Assembly (NCBI GenBank): GCA_041397775.1
Contig: JAWKWB010000005.1
Location: 372,001 to 436,000 of the forward strand
Direction of reading: 5' to 3'
DNA: 64,000 nt
From: Ga0077555 sp041397775
Lineage (GTDB): Bacteria; Pseudomonadota; Alphaproteobacteria; Rhizobiales; Hyphomicrobiaceae
Below the pieces are notes generated by a model, which was given only the letters and a program-made list of their open reading frames with translations, did not search any database and was not told the DNA's origin. This document shows positions 54,236 through 63,576 of the stretch, one piece after another (position 1 is the stretch's first letter; each line of letters begins with the position of its first letter). A program made the translations under genes and the position numbers.

Positions 54236-54270
54236 CGAAGCGCCCGACCTTCAGGAGACCGGGCGCTTCG
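54236..54270 (-). terminator. Strong stem-loop between sucA and sucB
   Basis: CGAAGCGCCCG (54236-54246) pairs perfectly with CGGGCGCTTCG (54260-54270), 11 bp with a 13-base loop, beginning 9 bp after the sucA stop. On the minus strand it is followed by TTCGTGTG, not a long T-run. It may be a partial terminator or an RNA-stabilising element that sets the sucA:sucB ratio. Confidence 0.65.
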
Positions 54271-54278
54271 GGCATTCT

Positions 54279-57254
54279 TCAGAAATCCGCACTCAAGGCT
54301 TCCGTGACGAGCGTCCGCTGCTCTTCCGCATGGCGGCTCGCCAGTCCCGTGGCGGTCGCCGCCGAAGCGTGGCGGCCGGCGTACTTGGGACGCTTCGCCT
54401 TGATCGAGATGTGGTTCAGCACCCACTCCAGGTTCGGCTCGATGAAGGTCCACGAGCCCATGTTCCTGGGCTCTTCTTGGGCCCACACCACGTCGGCGTT
54501 GGGGAAGCGCTGCAGCTCGGTCATGATCGCACGCGCCGGGAAGGGATAGAGTTGCTCGACGCGCAGGATGTAGACGTCGTCGATCCCGGCCGCCTCGCGG
54601 CCCTCGTAGATGTCGTAGTAGACCTTGCCGGAGCACAGGACCACCCGGCGGATCTTTTCGTCGCTGACGAGGCGGATCTTCTCCCCCGCCTTCGATTCGG
54701 CATCGTCCCACAGCACGCGATGGAAGCTCGTGCCCGCCGCCATCTCGTCGAGGCGCGAGACGACGCGCTTGTGCCGCAGCAGCGACTTCGGCGTCATCAG
54801 AATCAGCGGCTTGCGGAACTTGCGCTGCAACTGCCGGCGCAGGATGTGGAAGTAGTTGGCGGGCGTCGAGCAGTTGGCCACCTGCCAGTTGTCCTCCGCG
54901 CACATCTGCAGGTAGCGCTCGAGGCGTGCCGAGGAGTGCTCGGGACCCTGTCCCTCGTAGCCGTGCGGCAGCAGGCAGACGAGGCCCGACATGCGCAGCC
55001 ATTTGCGCTCGCCCGACGACAGGAACTGGTCGAATACCACCTGCGCGCCGTTGGCGAAGTCGCCGAACTGGGCTTCCCACATCGTCAGCGTGTTGGGCTC
55101 GGCCAGCGAATAGCCGTACTCGAAGCCGAGCACCGCCTCCTCCGACAGCATCGAGTTGATCACCTCGAACGCGGCCTGGTCCGCCGACACGTACTTGAGT
55201 GGCGTGTAGCGGCGCTCCGATTCCTGGTCGATCAGCACGGAATGGCGCTGCGAGAACGTGCCGCGTTCGCAATCCTGACCCGAAAGACGGACGCGGAAAC
55301 CTTCCTTCAGCAGCGTGCCGAAGGCCAGATGCTCCGCCATCGCCCAATCGATGCCTTCGCCACTCTCGATCATCTCGCGGCGGCGTTCCAGCAGGCGCGT
55401 GATCGTGCGATGCGGATTGAAATCCTGCGGCACCGTCGTCAGGCGGCGCCCGACCTCGCGCAGCGTGTCGAGATCGACCCCTGTATTGCCGCGCCGCGCC
55501 TCGTCGTCGGGCAGGCCCAGGCCTGCCCAGCGCCCGTCGAGCCACTCCGCCTTGTTGGGCTTGTAGCCTTCCGCAGCCGACATCTCGTCGTCGAGCTTGG
55601 TCCGGAAGTCGGCCTTCATCTCATCGACCTCGGCAGCCGACACCACGCCCTCGTCGACGAGTTGGCGGCTGTAGATCTCCACTGCCGTCTGATGCGCCTT
55701 GATGCGGCGATACATCAGCGGCTGTGTGAACGCCGGCTCGTCGGATTCGTTGTGGCCGTGCCTGCGGTAGCAGAACATGTCGATGACGACGGGCTTCTGG
55801 AAGCGCTGGCGGAACTCGATGGCGATCTTGGCCACGTGCACCACCGCCTCGGGATTGTCGCCGTTGACGTGGAAGATGGGCGCTTCGACCATCTTCGCCA
55901 CGTCCGAGCAGTAGGGCGACGAGCGGGAGTGGCGCGGGTTCGTCGTGAAGCCGATCTGGTTGTTGATGATGAAGTGGATCGAACCGCCGGTGCGGTGCCC
56001 CTTGAGGCCGGAAAGTCCCAGGCATTCCGCCACGACGCCCTGGCCGGCGAAGGCCGCGTCGCCATGGATCAGCAGCGGCAGCACGGGCGTGCGCTCGCCC
56101 GGCTTGCAGCCGAGCTGATCCTGCTTGGCGCGCACCTTGCCCAGCACCACCGGATCGACGATCTCCAGATGCGAGGGGTTGGCGGTCAGCGACAGGTGGA
56201 CGTTGTTGCCGTCGAAGGCACGGTCGGACGAGGCACCCAGATGGTACTTCACGTCGCCCGAGCCCTCGACATCGTCAGGCTTGAAGGAGCCGCCCTTGAA
56301 TTCGTTGAAGATAGCGCGATAGGGCTTGCTCATGACGTTGGCGAGCACGTTGAGGCGCCCGCGATGCGCCATGCCGATGACGATCTCCTTGAGGCCGAGC
56401 TGGCCGCCGCGCTTGATGATCTGCTCCAGCGCAGGCACGACGGATTCGCCGCCTTCGAGACCGAACCGCTTGGTGCCCGTGTATTTCACGTCGGCGAAGC
56501 GTTCGAAGCCTTCCGCCTCGATCAACTTCCGAAGGATCGCCTTCTTGCCCTCGACCGTGAACTTGATGTCCTTGGCCTCGCCCTCGATGCGCTCCTGGAT
56601 CCAGCGCTTCTGCTGCGGGCTGGTGATGTGCATGAACTCGACGCCGATCTTGCGGCAGTAGGTCCGGCGCAGGATCTTCAGGATCTGGCGGATCGTCGCC
56701 GTCTCCAGGCCCAGCACCTTGTCGATGAAGATCGGGCGATCGAAGTCCGCCTCCGTGAAGCCGTAGGTCTCGGGCTTGAGTTCCTGGTGCACCTTGCGGT
56801 CGGCGATGCCGAGAGGATCGAGGTCGGCGACCAGATGTCCCATCACGCGATAGGCGCGAATGAGCATCAGCGCCCGCAGGCTGTCCTGGGTCGCCCGCAG
56901 CGTCGCGGCCGGCGACATTTCGTAGCCGGCCGCATGCGCGCGTGCCGTCAGGTTGTCGCGTATCTGGCGCTCGGCGGCGCCATAGTCGCCGGTAAGCGCG
57001 GAGACCAGCTCGCCGTTCTGCTGCAGCATCTCCAGCGGCTGGCCCCATGACGGCCCCGTCGCCCCCGACGCCGTTTCGAGATGGCGTCCCGTGCTCTCCT
57101 CGTGCAGGCTCTGGAAGAACAGCCGCCACTCGTCGCTGACCGAACCCGGATTGCGCTCGTACTCGGCCTGCATCTCCTCGATGTAGGCTGCGTTCACACC
57201 GTTGAGGAACGATGTTTGGGCGAAGGCCTCGTTCTGAGGCTGGCGGCGGGACAT
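54279..57254 (-). CDS. sucA: 2-Oxoglutarate dehydrogenase E1 component
   Basis: The 991-residue thiamine-diphosphate enzyme decarboxylates 2-oxoglutarate and passes succinyl to lipoyl-E2. It starts at the ATG at 57254 (MSRRQPQNEAFAQTSFLNGV). The N-terminal part has AAYIEEMQAEYERNPGSVSD. The cofactor domain has HRGRLNVLANVMSKPY, GDAAFAGQGVVAECLGLSGL and CYRRHGHNESDEPAFTQP. The transketolase-type C half has LLPHGYEGQGPEHSSARLER. It lies 241 bp after sucD on the same strand, in the common alphaproteobacterial order. Confidence 0.98.
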   Translation of the reverse strand: MSRRQPQNEAFAQTSFLNGVNAAYIEEMQAEYERNPGSVSDEWRLFFQSLHEESTGRHLETASGATGPSWGQPLEMLQQNGELVSALTGDYGAAERQIRDNLTARAHAAGYEMSPAATLRATQDSLRALMLIRAYRVMGHLVADLDPLGIADRKVHQELKPETYGFTEADFDRPIFIDKVLGLETATIRQILKILRRTYCRKIGVEFMHITSPQQKRWIQERIEGEAKDIKFTVEGKKAILRKLIEAEGFERFADVKYTGTKRFGLEGGESVVPALEQIIKRGGQLGLKEIVIGMAHRGRLNVLANVMSKPYRAIFNEFKGGSFKPDDVEGSGDVKYHLGASSDRAFDGNNVHLSLTANPSHLEIVDPVVLGKVRAKQDQLGCKPGERTPVLPLLIHGDAAFAGQGVVAECLGLSGLKGHRTGGSIHFIINNQIGFTTNPRHSRSSPYCSDVAKMVEAPIFHVNGDNPEAVVHVAKIAIEFRQRFQKPVVIDMFCYRRHGHNESDEPAFTQPLMYRRIKAHQTAVEIYSRQLVDEGVVSAAEVDEMKADFRTKLDDEMSAAEGYKPNKAEWLDGRWAGLGLPDDEARRGNTGVDLDTLREVGRRLTTVPQDFNPHRTITRLLERRREMIESGEGIDWAMAEHLAFGTLLKEGFRVRLSGQDCERGTFSQRHSVLIDQESERRYTPLKYVSADQAAFEVINSMLSEEAVLGFEYGYSLAEPNTLTMWEAQFGDFANGAQVVFDQFLSSGERKWLRMSGLVCLLPHGYEGQGPEHSSARLERYLQMCAEDNWQVANCSTPANYFHILRRQLQRKFRKPLILMTPKSLLRHKRVVSRLDEMAAGTSFHRVLWDDAESKAGEKIRLVSDEKIRRVVLCSGKVYYDIYEGREAAGIDDVYILRVEQLYPFPARAIMTELQRFPNADVVWAQEEPRNMGSWTFIEPNLEWVLNHISIKAKRPKYAGRHASAATATGLASRHAEEQRTLVTEALSADF

Positions 57255-57495
57255 GGTCGCTCCGGCTTCTGTCAATGCGGATGCGGACGCCGTTCTCACG
57301 GCGCCCGCGCGTTTCGCGTTTCACATAATACAGTTCGGCACCGGCTTTAAGGCCTCACTTGGTCGAGGTTTCCGGCAATCTGCACGATTTGCCGGCGAAT
57401 CCATGACCAAGCGGTTAGCGCGACGCGATGCCCGTGCACACAAACGACTATTCCGCGGCGCCAGCAGGTCCGGAACAGGCACCCGAGGGGGCGGC

Positions 57496-58395
57496 TCAGC
57501 CCTTCATCGCCTCGACCAGCGTCGTGCCGAGCGCGGCCGGGCTCATGGAGATCTTGATGCCCGCCTGCCGCATCGCCTCGAACTTGTCTTCCGCCTTGCC
57601 CTTGCCGCCCGAGATGATGGCACCGGCATGCCCCATGCGGCGGCCCGGAGGCGCCGTCGAGCCGGCGATGAAGCCGGCCATGGGCTTGCCGCGGCCGCGC
57701 GCGCGCTCACGCTTGATGAACTCGCAGGCCTCCTCCTCGGCCGATCCGCCGATTTCGCCGATCATGATGATGGCGTCGGTCTCGGGGTCGGCGAGGAACA
57801 TCTCCAGGACATCGATGAACTCGGTTCCCTTGACGGGGTCGCCGCCGATGCCCACGGCCGTCGACTGGCCGAGCCCGACATCGGACGTCTGCTTGACCGC
57901 CTCGTAGGTCAGCGTGCCCGAGCGCGACAGGATGCCGATGCGGCCCTTCTTGAAGATATTGCCCGGCATGATGCCGATCTTGCACTGCCCCGTGGTCAGA
58001 ACGCCCGGGCAATTCGGGCCGATGAGGCGCGACCAGGACCCCGATAGGGCGCGCTTCACCTTGATCATGTCCATCACGGGGATGCCCTCGGTGATGCACA
58101 CGATCAGCGGAATTTCCGCGTCGATCGCCTCCAGGATGGCATCGGCGGCATAGGCCGGCGGAACATAGATGGACGTCGCCGTCGCGCCCGTGCGCTCCTT
58201 GGCCTCGATCACCGAGTTGTAGATCGGCACGCCGGCCAGCGCTTCGTCGGGGTGGCTCGAGCCGCCCTTGCCGGGCGTCACGCCGCCGACGATCTGGGTG
58301 CCATACGCCAGGGCAGCCTTCGTGTGGTAGGTGCCCTGCAGCCCGGTGATGCCCTGGCAGATGACCTTGGTAGTGTTGTCGACGAGGATTGCCAT
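57496..58395 (-). CDS. sucD: Succinyl-CoA synthetase alpha subunit
   Basis: The 299-residue subunit binds CoA and carries the phospho-His. ICQGITGLQGTYHTKAALAY holds the CoA-binding motif, GGVTPGKGGSSH follows, and GRRMGHAGAIISGGKGKAED contains the active His (GHAGA). It begins 3 bp after the sucC stop, so the two chains are coupled. Confidence 0.98.
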   Translation of the reverse strand: MAILVDNTTKVICQGITGLQGTYHTKAALAYGTQIVGGVTPGKGGSSHPDEALAGVPIYNSVIEAKERTGATATSIYVPPAYAADAILEAIDAEIPLIVCITEGIPVMDMIKVKRALSGSWSRLIGPNCPGVLTTGQCKIGIMPGNIFKKGRIGILSRSGTLTYEAVKQTSDVGLGQSTAVGIGGDPVKGTEFIDVLEMFLADPETDAIIMIGEIGGSAEEEACEFIKRERARGRGKPMAGFIAGSTAPPGRRMGHAGAIISGGKGKAEDKFEAMRQAGIKISMSPAALGTTLVEAMKG

Positions 58396-58398
58396 GGC

Positions 58399-59598
58399 TC
58401 AGGCTGCCTTCTTGACTGCGTCGGTGATCTTCTTGGCTGCATCGGCGAGGTCGTCGGCCGCCACGATCTGCAGGCCGGAGGCGGCCATGATCTGCTTGCC
58501 CAGTTCCACGTTCGTGCCTTCCAGGCGCACGACGAGCGGCACCTTGACGCCAAGCTCGCGCGCCGCCGCCACCACGCCTTCCGCGATGATGTCGCAGCGC
58601 ATGATGCCGCCGAAGATGTTGACGAGAATTCCGTTCACGTTGGGATCGTTGAGGATGATCTTGAAGGCTTCCGTCACCTTCTCCTTCGACGCAGAGCCGC
58701 CGACGTCGAGGAAATTGGCAGGCTCCAGGCCATAGAGCTTGATGATGTCCATGGTCGCCATCGCCAGGCCCGCACCGTTGACGAGGCAGCCGATGGTGCC
58801 GTCGAGCTTGACGTAGGCCAGATCGTGCTTGGAGGCCTCGATCTCCGATGCGTCCTCCTCCGCCAGGTCGCGCATGGCGACGATATCTTTCTGGCGGAAC
58901 AGCGCGTTGCTGTCGAAGTTCATCTTGCCGTCGAGGCAGGTGAGATTGCCGTCCTTCGTCACCACCAGCGGATTGATCTCGAGCAGGCTCATGTCCTTCT
59001 CGACGAACATGCGGAAGAGATTTCCGACGAGCTTGACGCACTGGCCGACCTGGTCGCCGGTCAGCCCCAGTGCGAAGGCGATCTTGCGGCCGTGGAAGGG
59101 AAAATAGCCCGACGCCGGGTCGATCGACATCGTGAAGATCTTCTCGGGCGTGTCGTGCGCGACCTTCTCGATGTCCATGCCGCCTTCGGTGGAGGCGATG
59201 AAGGAGATCCGGCTCGTCGCGCGGTCCACCAGGGCCGACAGATAGAGCTCGCGGGCAATCTGGCAGCCGTCCTCGACATAGAGGCGCTGCACCTTGCGTC
59301 CAGCATCACCGGTCTGCACCGTCACCAGCGTATTGCCGAGCATTTGGCCGGCCAGCGTCCCGACCTCGTCGACCGACTTTGCCAGGCGCACACCGCCCTT
59401 GTCGCCCGCAGCCGCTTCCTTGAACGACCCCTTGCCGCGTCCGCCCGCATGGATCTGGGCCTTCACCACCCAGACGGGACCGGGCAGCTTCTTGGCCGCC
59501 GCGACGGCCTCGTCGACGGTCATCGCCGCATAACCCTGGCCGGTCGGGATGCCATAAGCCCGATAGAGCTCCTTGGCCTGATATTCATGGATGTTCAT
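58399..59598 (-). CDS. sucC: Succinyl-CoA synthetase beta subunit
   Basis: The 399-residue ATP-grasp subunit starts at the ATG at 59598 (MNIHEYQAKELYRAYGIPTG). VVKAQIHAGGRGKGSFKEAA binds nucleotide, and LEINPLVVTKDGNLTCLDGK and NIFGGIMRCDIIAEGV bind metal and the partner subunit. It makes ATP or GTP from succinyl-CoA with SucD in the citric acid cycle. An upstream in-frame stretch is not protein-like. Confidence 0.98.
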   Translation of the reverse strand: MNIHEYQAKELYRAYGIPTGQGYAAMTVDEAVAAAKKLPGPVWVVKAQIHAGGRGKGSFKEAAAGDKGGVRLAKSVDEVGTLAGQMLGNTLVTVQTGDAGRKVQRLYVEDGCQIARELYLSALVDRATSRISFIASTEGGMDIEKVAHDTPEKIFTMSIDPASGYFPFHGRKIAFALGLTGDQVGQCVKLVGNLFRMFVEKDMSLLEINPLVVTKDGNLTCLDGKMNFDSNALFRQKDIVAMRDLAEEDASEIEASKHDLAYVKLDGTIGCLVNGAGLAMATMDIIKLYGLEPANFLDVGGSASKEKVTEAFKIILNDPNVNGILVNIFGGIMRCDIIAEGVVAAARELGVKVPLVVRLEGTNVELGKQIMAASGLQIVAADDLADAAKKITDAVKKAA

Positions 59599-60009
59599 GG
59601 GTCGGTTCCGTCTCGCGGATTCGTTTCTCACCCCCTCCTTAGCCCCTCGGGGCGGCAGTGGCCAGTAGGCTTTGGACGGAGCCGGAAAATCGGGCACGCG
59701 CGGGGGCGCTCCAACGCCCCACCCGTGGCCCGACCGGGCACCCTCACAGGGGCCGCCCGACCAAGCCATCATCGTGGAATTGAAACGATGCGCTGGCTCC
59801 GGAATGCCCGGGAGGCGGAGGAAGCGGACGTTGTGCGGTTGCTGAGCCGCGCTCTATCGTGCGTTCAAGGCCACGGCAGAGGATTCCCCGATTCCGGAAG
59901 AACGAGCTCAGCGTCATGGGCCAGGTGCCGACATCGGCCGACGCTGCCCATCCTTGTGACTTGGAGCCATTCAGATACACTCCCGAGACGCGAGGAGAAT
60001 CAGCGTGGC
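59599..60009. other. Intergenic region upstream of sucC
   Basis: 411 bp between sucC (minus) and the GIY-YIG-like gene (plus), so both promoters must be here. A small dyad GGGGCG / CGCCCC occurs near 59703-59720. No gene is firmly supported. A plus-strand frame upstream of 60010 encodes a short helical-looking stretch (from 59788) but lacks other support. Confidence 0.45.
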
Positions 60010-60531
60010 ATGTCCGATGATCTGATATCGGTGACGGAGATCGCGAAGACCCATTCGCGTCACCGCTCCGTGCTGCACAAGATCATCAAGAGGCTCGGCA
60101 TCGAAACGCGGCGCATCCGATCCGAGGAGGCGCGTGGCCAAGAAACGGTGTACATTACGCTCACTGACTATTCGCTGCTCAAAGCTGAGATAGAATACGA
60201 ACAAGACGGTGATCTCACCGACGAGACAGCCGCAGAATGGCGCGGGTTTCTTTATATCGTGCAGCTTGAACCTCAGCTTGATCCCGGAAGATTCAAGATT
60301 GGCTTTGCAACAAGCGTTGAAGATCGATTGAAGTCCCACAAGACGTCAGCTCCGTTCGCCACGGTTGTGCGCCAATGGCCCTGCAAGCTGTTGTGGGAGA
60401 AGACCGCGATTGAAGGCATCACGCAGGAATGCGAAAAGCTTCACACTGAGGTCTTCCGGACGAGCGATTTCGAGATTGTCATCGCACGAGCTGAAGGCTT
60501 CTTCGCCCTCATGCCCAAGCTGGTCGGGTGA
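60010..60531 (+). CDS. GIY-YIG-like (T5orf172-type) nuclease-domain protein with N-terminal wHTH-like region
   Basis: This 173-residue protein starts at the ATG at 60010, with AGGAG 12 bp upstream. Residues 1-50 look like a small helix-turn-helix (VTEIAKTHSRHRSVLHKIIK). Residues about 78-173 resemble the GIY-YIG superfamily: GFLYIVQLEP for the first strand, RFKIGFATSVEDRLKSHKTS for the second motif with Arg, and a later Glu/His region QECEKLHTEVFRTSDFE. Bases are AT-richer than the flanking core genes, and it lies on the opposite strand within the TCA block, so acquisition by transfer is likely. Function unknown. Confidence 0.75.
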   Translation: MSDDLISVTEIAKTHSRHRSVLHKIIKRLGIETRRIRSEEARGQETVYITLTDYSLLKAEIEYEQDGDLTDETAAEWRGFLYIVQLEPQLDPGRFKIGFATSVEDRLKSHKTSAPFATVVRQWPCKLLWEKTAIEGITQECEKLHTEVFRTSDFEIVIARAEGFFALMPKLVG

Positions 60532-60839
60532 ACCAGAACGAACTTCTCTTATGGGTCACTTGCACGCATCAGGGGCTCTCCGGCAACGGCAGAACTACCC
60601 CCGACTGCGGACATATTCGACCGCCTCGGCGGCCCCGTCAACGCCGCCCCATCCCACTTCCACCCCTGCATATCCCAGACATTCAGCGCCACCCGTCCAT
60701 CGGCTCGGGGTGAGCGCCGATCCTCCGATGCCGGTTCTCGACCTTCGTCGGCGGCTCGCCAAAAATAACGAGCCGGGCCGCGATCGTCGCGGGCCCGGCT
60801 GCAGTTCACTGCCACGTCACGGATCGACCCGTACCGCCC
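60532..60839. other. Intergenic region past mdh and the GIY-YIG-like gene
   Basis: 308 bp between convergent genes. It holds the mdh terminator at 60761-60800. No gene is supported in the rest. Confidence 0.5.
60761..60800 (-). terminator. Intrinsic terminator of mdh
   Basis: On the minus strand AGCCGGGCCCGCGA (60800-60787) pairs with TCGCGGCCCGGCT (60783-60771) with one bulged base. It is followed by CGTTATTTTT. It ends about 70 bp after the mdh stop and therefore separates mdh from sucC. Confidence 0.9.
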
Positions 60840-61811
60840 TTACGCGCCGAGCTGGGGCGCGATCGCCTTGCAGGCGTCGCACAGGCCCTTCACCGAGGCG
60901 ACGGACTTCTCGAACATCGCCTTCTCCTCGGCGTTCATCTCGAGCTCGACGACCTTCTCTACGCCATTGGCGCCGATGATGACGGGAACGCCCACGTACA
61001 TATCCTTGACGCCGAACTGGCCGGTCAGGTGCGCGGCGCACGGCAGCATCCGCTTGGAATCACGCAGGTAGCTCTCGGCCATGGAGATGGCCGACGCGGC
61101 CGGGGCGTAGAACGCCGAGCCGTTGCCCAGCAGCGCGACGATCTCGCCGCCGCCGCCGCGCGTGCGCTTGATCATGGCATCGAGCTGCTCCTGGCTGAAC
61201 ATGCCGAGCTTCACGCAATCGGGCAGCGGAATGCCGCCGATGCTGGAATAGCGGGTCATCGGCACCATGTCGTCGCCATGCCCGCCCAGCGTCATGGCGC
61301 GGACGTCCTCGATGGAGACGTTGGCGGCCTCGGCGAGGAAGCAGGCGAAGCGCGCGCTGTCGAGCACGCCGGCCATGCCGACGACCTTGTTGGCGGGAAG
61401 CCCGGAGAACTTCTGCAGCGCCCACACCATGGCGTCCAGCGGGTTGGTGATGCAGATCACGAAGGCGTTCGGCGCGTACTGCTTGATGCCCGAGCCGACG
61501 GCCTCCATCACCTTCAGGTTGATGCCGAGCAGGTCGTCACGGCTCATGCCGGGCTTGCGCGGCACGCCGGCCGTGACGATGCACACGTCGGCACCTGCGA
61601 TCACGGAGTAGTCGGTCACGCCGCCGCCCGACAGCTTGGCGTTGTAGCCCTCGACGGCCGCGGTCTGGGCGAGGTCCAGCGCCTTGCCCTTGGCCGTGCC
61701 TTCCATCATGTCGCACAGGACGATGTCGCCGAGCTGCTTCAAGCCGGCGATAAGTGCGAGCGTGCCGCCGATCTGGCCGGCGCCGATGAGAGCGATCTTG
61801 TTGCGTGCCAT
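60840..61811 (-). CDS. mdh: Malate dehydrogenase (LDH-like type)
   Basis: The 323-residue NAD-dependent enzyme oxidises malate to oxaloacetate. It starts at the ATG at 61811 (MARNKIALIGAGQIGGTLAL), where GAGQIGG is the NAD-binding loop. GVPRKPGMSRDDLLGINLKV holds substrate-binding Arg residues, ITNPLDAMVWALQK follows, and TLGGHGDDMVPMTRYS contains the catalytic His. This is the lactate dehydrogenase-like form usual in alphaproteobacteria. It is upstream of the suc genes but separated by its own terminator and an opposite-strand gene. Confidence 0.98.
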   Translation of the reverse strand: MARNKIALIGAGQIGGTLALIAGLKQLGDIVLCDMMEGTAKGKALDLAQTAAVEGYNAKLSGGGVTDYSVIAGADVCIVTAGVPRKPGMSRDDLLGINLKVMEAVGSGIKQYAPNAFVICITNPLDAMVWALQKFSGLPANKVVGMAGVLDSARFACFLAEAANVSIEDVRAMTLGGHGDDMVPMTRYSSIGGIPLPDCVKLGMFSQEQLDAMIKRTRGGGGEIVALLGNGSAFYAPAASAISMAESYLRDSKRMLPCAAHLTGQFGVKDMYVGVPVIIGANGVEKVVELEMNAEEKAMFEKSVASVKGLCDACKAIAPQLGA

Positions 61812-61964
61812 GGTTTCCCTGTCTCCAGTCCCTGCGTCTAAGAACCCGCTGTGAAAAGTTTCGCTGGGCTTAGCCGGAATCATGAGATGCGGCAAGGCGG
61901 ACGCAGGGGGGGCGGACGCGGGGTCGCAAGTCTCCCGCCTCCAGCCGGGCGCGGGCGCCGACGT

Positions 61965-62411
61965 TCACAGAGCGATGTCGCCCAGGTGGCTCATCACCTC
62001 GTCATTGGGAACCTTCGTCAGATCCTTGTGCAGTTCGCCCACGACGCGCTCCGCCACGGCCTTCGCCATCGCCTCGCGCAGATCGCCCAGCATGACGGGC
62101 GGCGCGATCACCACGAGCCGGTCGAAAGCGTCGCGCGCCTGCGCATCGGCCAGAACGCCGGCCAGGTGATGGGCAAAGCGCGTCTTCAGCTCGCGATGGG
62201 GATCGGTCGGCGCTTCCATGGACGAGCGGCGCGGGCTCGCCGAGCTGAACGAACGTCCGGGCTGATCGGTCACCAGATCGCGCGTTGCGGCGTGGTCTGC
62301 CTCGAACACCTGGCCGTCGACCGCCGCAAGGCCGGGCGATCCCGCCACGTGCTCCAGAATACGGGCGCGGCCGGCGTCCGCGATCAGCACCCAGGTACGA
62401 GCCTTCTTCAT
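61965..62411 (-). CDS. Host attachment family protein (baeRF-like)
   Basis: The 148-residue protein starts at the ATG at 62411 (MKKARTWVLIADAGRARILE), the signature of the 'protein required for attachment to host cells' family. The second half (RLVVIAPPVMLGDLREAMAK, then ERVVGELHKDLTKVPNDEVM) also fits. The fold is related to eRF1 domain 2. The family name comes from one Agrobacterium mutant and the biochemical role is not settled. It is a single gene between mdh and the Ldh-type gene. Confidence 0.87.
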   Translation of the reverse strand: MKKARTWVLIADAGRARILEHVAGSPGLAAVDGQVFEADHAATRDLVTDQPGRSFSSASPRRSSMEAPTDPHRELKTRFAHHLAGVLADAQARDAFDRLVVIAPPVMLGDLREAMAKAVAERVVGELHKDLTKVPNDEVMSHLGDIAL

Positions 62412-62565
62412 CGCATCACTCCTTGCCCGCCCGCATCGGTGGGAGAACGACGTGCGCGACAAGGGGGCGGACCCGTGCGCACCGAACGTCGGCCCCCATC
62501 AAACGGAAACGGCTCGCGTCGGGCATTGCGCCCAATCAAAGAGCTGGACTGCGCATATTTGGCGA

Positions 62566-63576
62566 TCAGGCCTCCGCCAGGGCCTCGACCTCGGCCAGCA
62601 GGCGGGCATCGACGCCGACGCCGTCCCGCAGCGCCTGCGCTCTCAGCGCTGCCTTGCGCGCGCCGGGCAACCGCGCACCGTCCCCGACGATTGCAGCGGC
62701 CAGCGCGCCGATCCGCGCGCCGAACACCTCGCTGCCCGCGAAGGCGCCCGCGTCGATGGCGATGATGAACTGGCCCACATCGGGGGCGCCGCCCTTGTCG
62801 TCCAGGAACGAGGTCGCCTCGAACGCCAGCTTCGAACCCGTGACGGCCGCCGCCAGCACCTCCACCATCAGGGCCAGCGCCGCGCCCTTGGCACCCCCCG
62901 CCGGCAACAACGTACCTTGCAGCGCCGCCTTCGCATCGGTGGTGGGCGCGCCGGTCTCGTCCACGGCCCAGCCTGCCGGGATCGCCTCGCCCTTCTGCGC
63001 GGCGGCCAGGATCTTGCCGCGTGCCACTTCCGTGAGCGCCAGATCGACCACCACGGGCGCCCCGCCCGGCACCGGGGCCGCAAAGGCCACGGGATTGGTG
63101 CCGAGTAGCCCGCGCCTGCCGCCCCAGGCCGCCATGGCCGAGGGCGTGTTGGCGAACATGAGCGCGAGGCAGCCTGCCTCCGCCAGCCGCTCGACGACGA
63201 GGCCCAGCGCGCCCGCGTGATGCGAACGGACGACGGCTGCCGCCGCGATGCCCATCTCCCGCGCAAGTCCGGGCAATTCGCTCACGACACGATCGAACGC
63301 GGGGTAGGCGAAGCCGTATCCCGCATCGACGACGAGCGCGGCTGGCCGCGGCCGGCGCGCCGTCACGGCCGCATCGCCCTTCACCTTGCCGGCCCGCACC
63401 TGCGCCGTATAGCTCGGCACGCGCGACAGGCCGTGCCCCGCTTCTCCGTCGATCTCGGCCAGGGTCAGCGCCCGCGCGACGCAGGCGGCATTGGCCGTGC
63501 CGGTTCCCGCCGCGACCAGCGCGCGGCCGATGGTGTCCTGGAGCGCTGCCGCGCCGATCGTCGCGCGGGTACTCAT
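62566..63576 (-). CDS. Ldh-family (malate/L-lactate/ureidoglycolate-type) oxidoreductase
   Basis: The 336-residue NAD(P)-dependent oxidoreductase belongs to the family unrelated to classical MDH. It starts at the ATG at 63576. ARALTLAEIDGEAGHGLSRV is the N-terminal signature, and AVVRSHHAGALGLVVERLAE carries the catalytic His. GTNPVAFAAPVPGGAPVVVD and GGAKGAALALMVEVLAA complete it. The keto acid substrate is not predicted. It overlaps the upstream DsbA-like gene by 4 bp. Confidence 0.9.
   Translation of the reverse strand: MSTRATIGAAALQDTIGRALVAAGTGTANAACVARALTLAEIDGEAGHGLSRVPSYTAQVRAGKVKGDAAVTARRPRPAALVVDAGYGFAYPAFDRVVSELPGLAREMGIAAAAVVRSHHAGALGLVVERLAEAGCLALMFANTPSAMAAWGGRRGLLGTNPVAFAAPVPGGAPVVVDLALTEVARGKILAAAQKGEAIPAGWAVDETGAPTTDAKAALQGTLLPAGGAKGAALALMVEVLAAAVTGSKLAFEATSFLDDKGGAPDVGQFIIAIDAGAFAGSEVFGARIGALAAAIVGDGARLPGARKAALRAQALRDGVGVDARLLAEVEALAEA

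Noticed and set aside
59788..60009. Upstream extension of the GIY-YIG-like protein
   Set aside because: The frame is open but after a short helical stretch becomes Arg/Ser/His-rich and unlike protein. The ATG at 60010 has an AGGAG before it.
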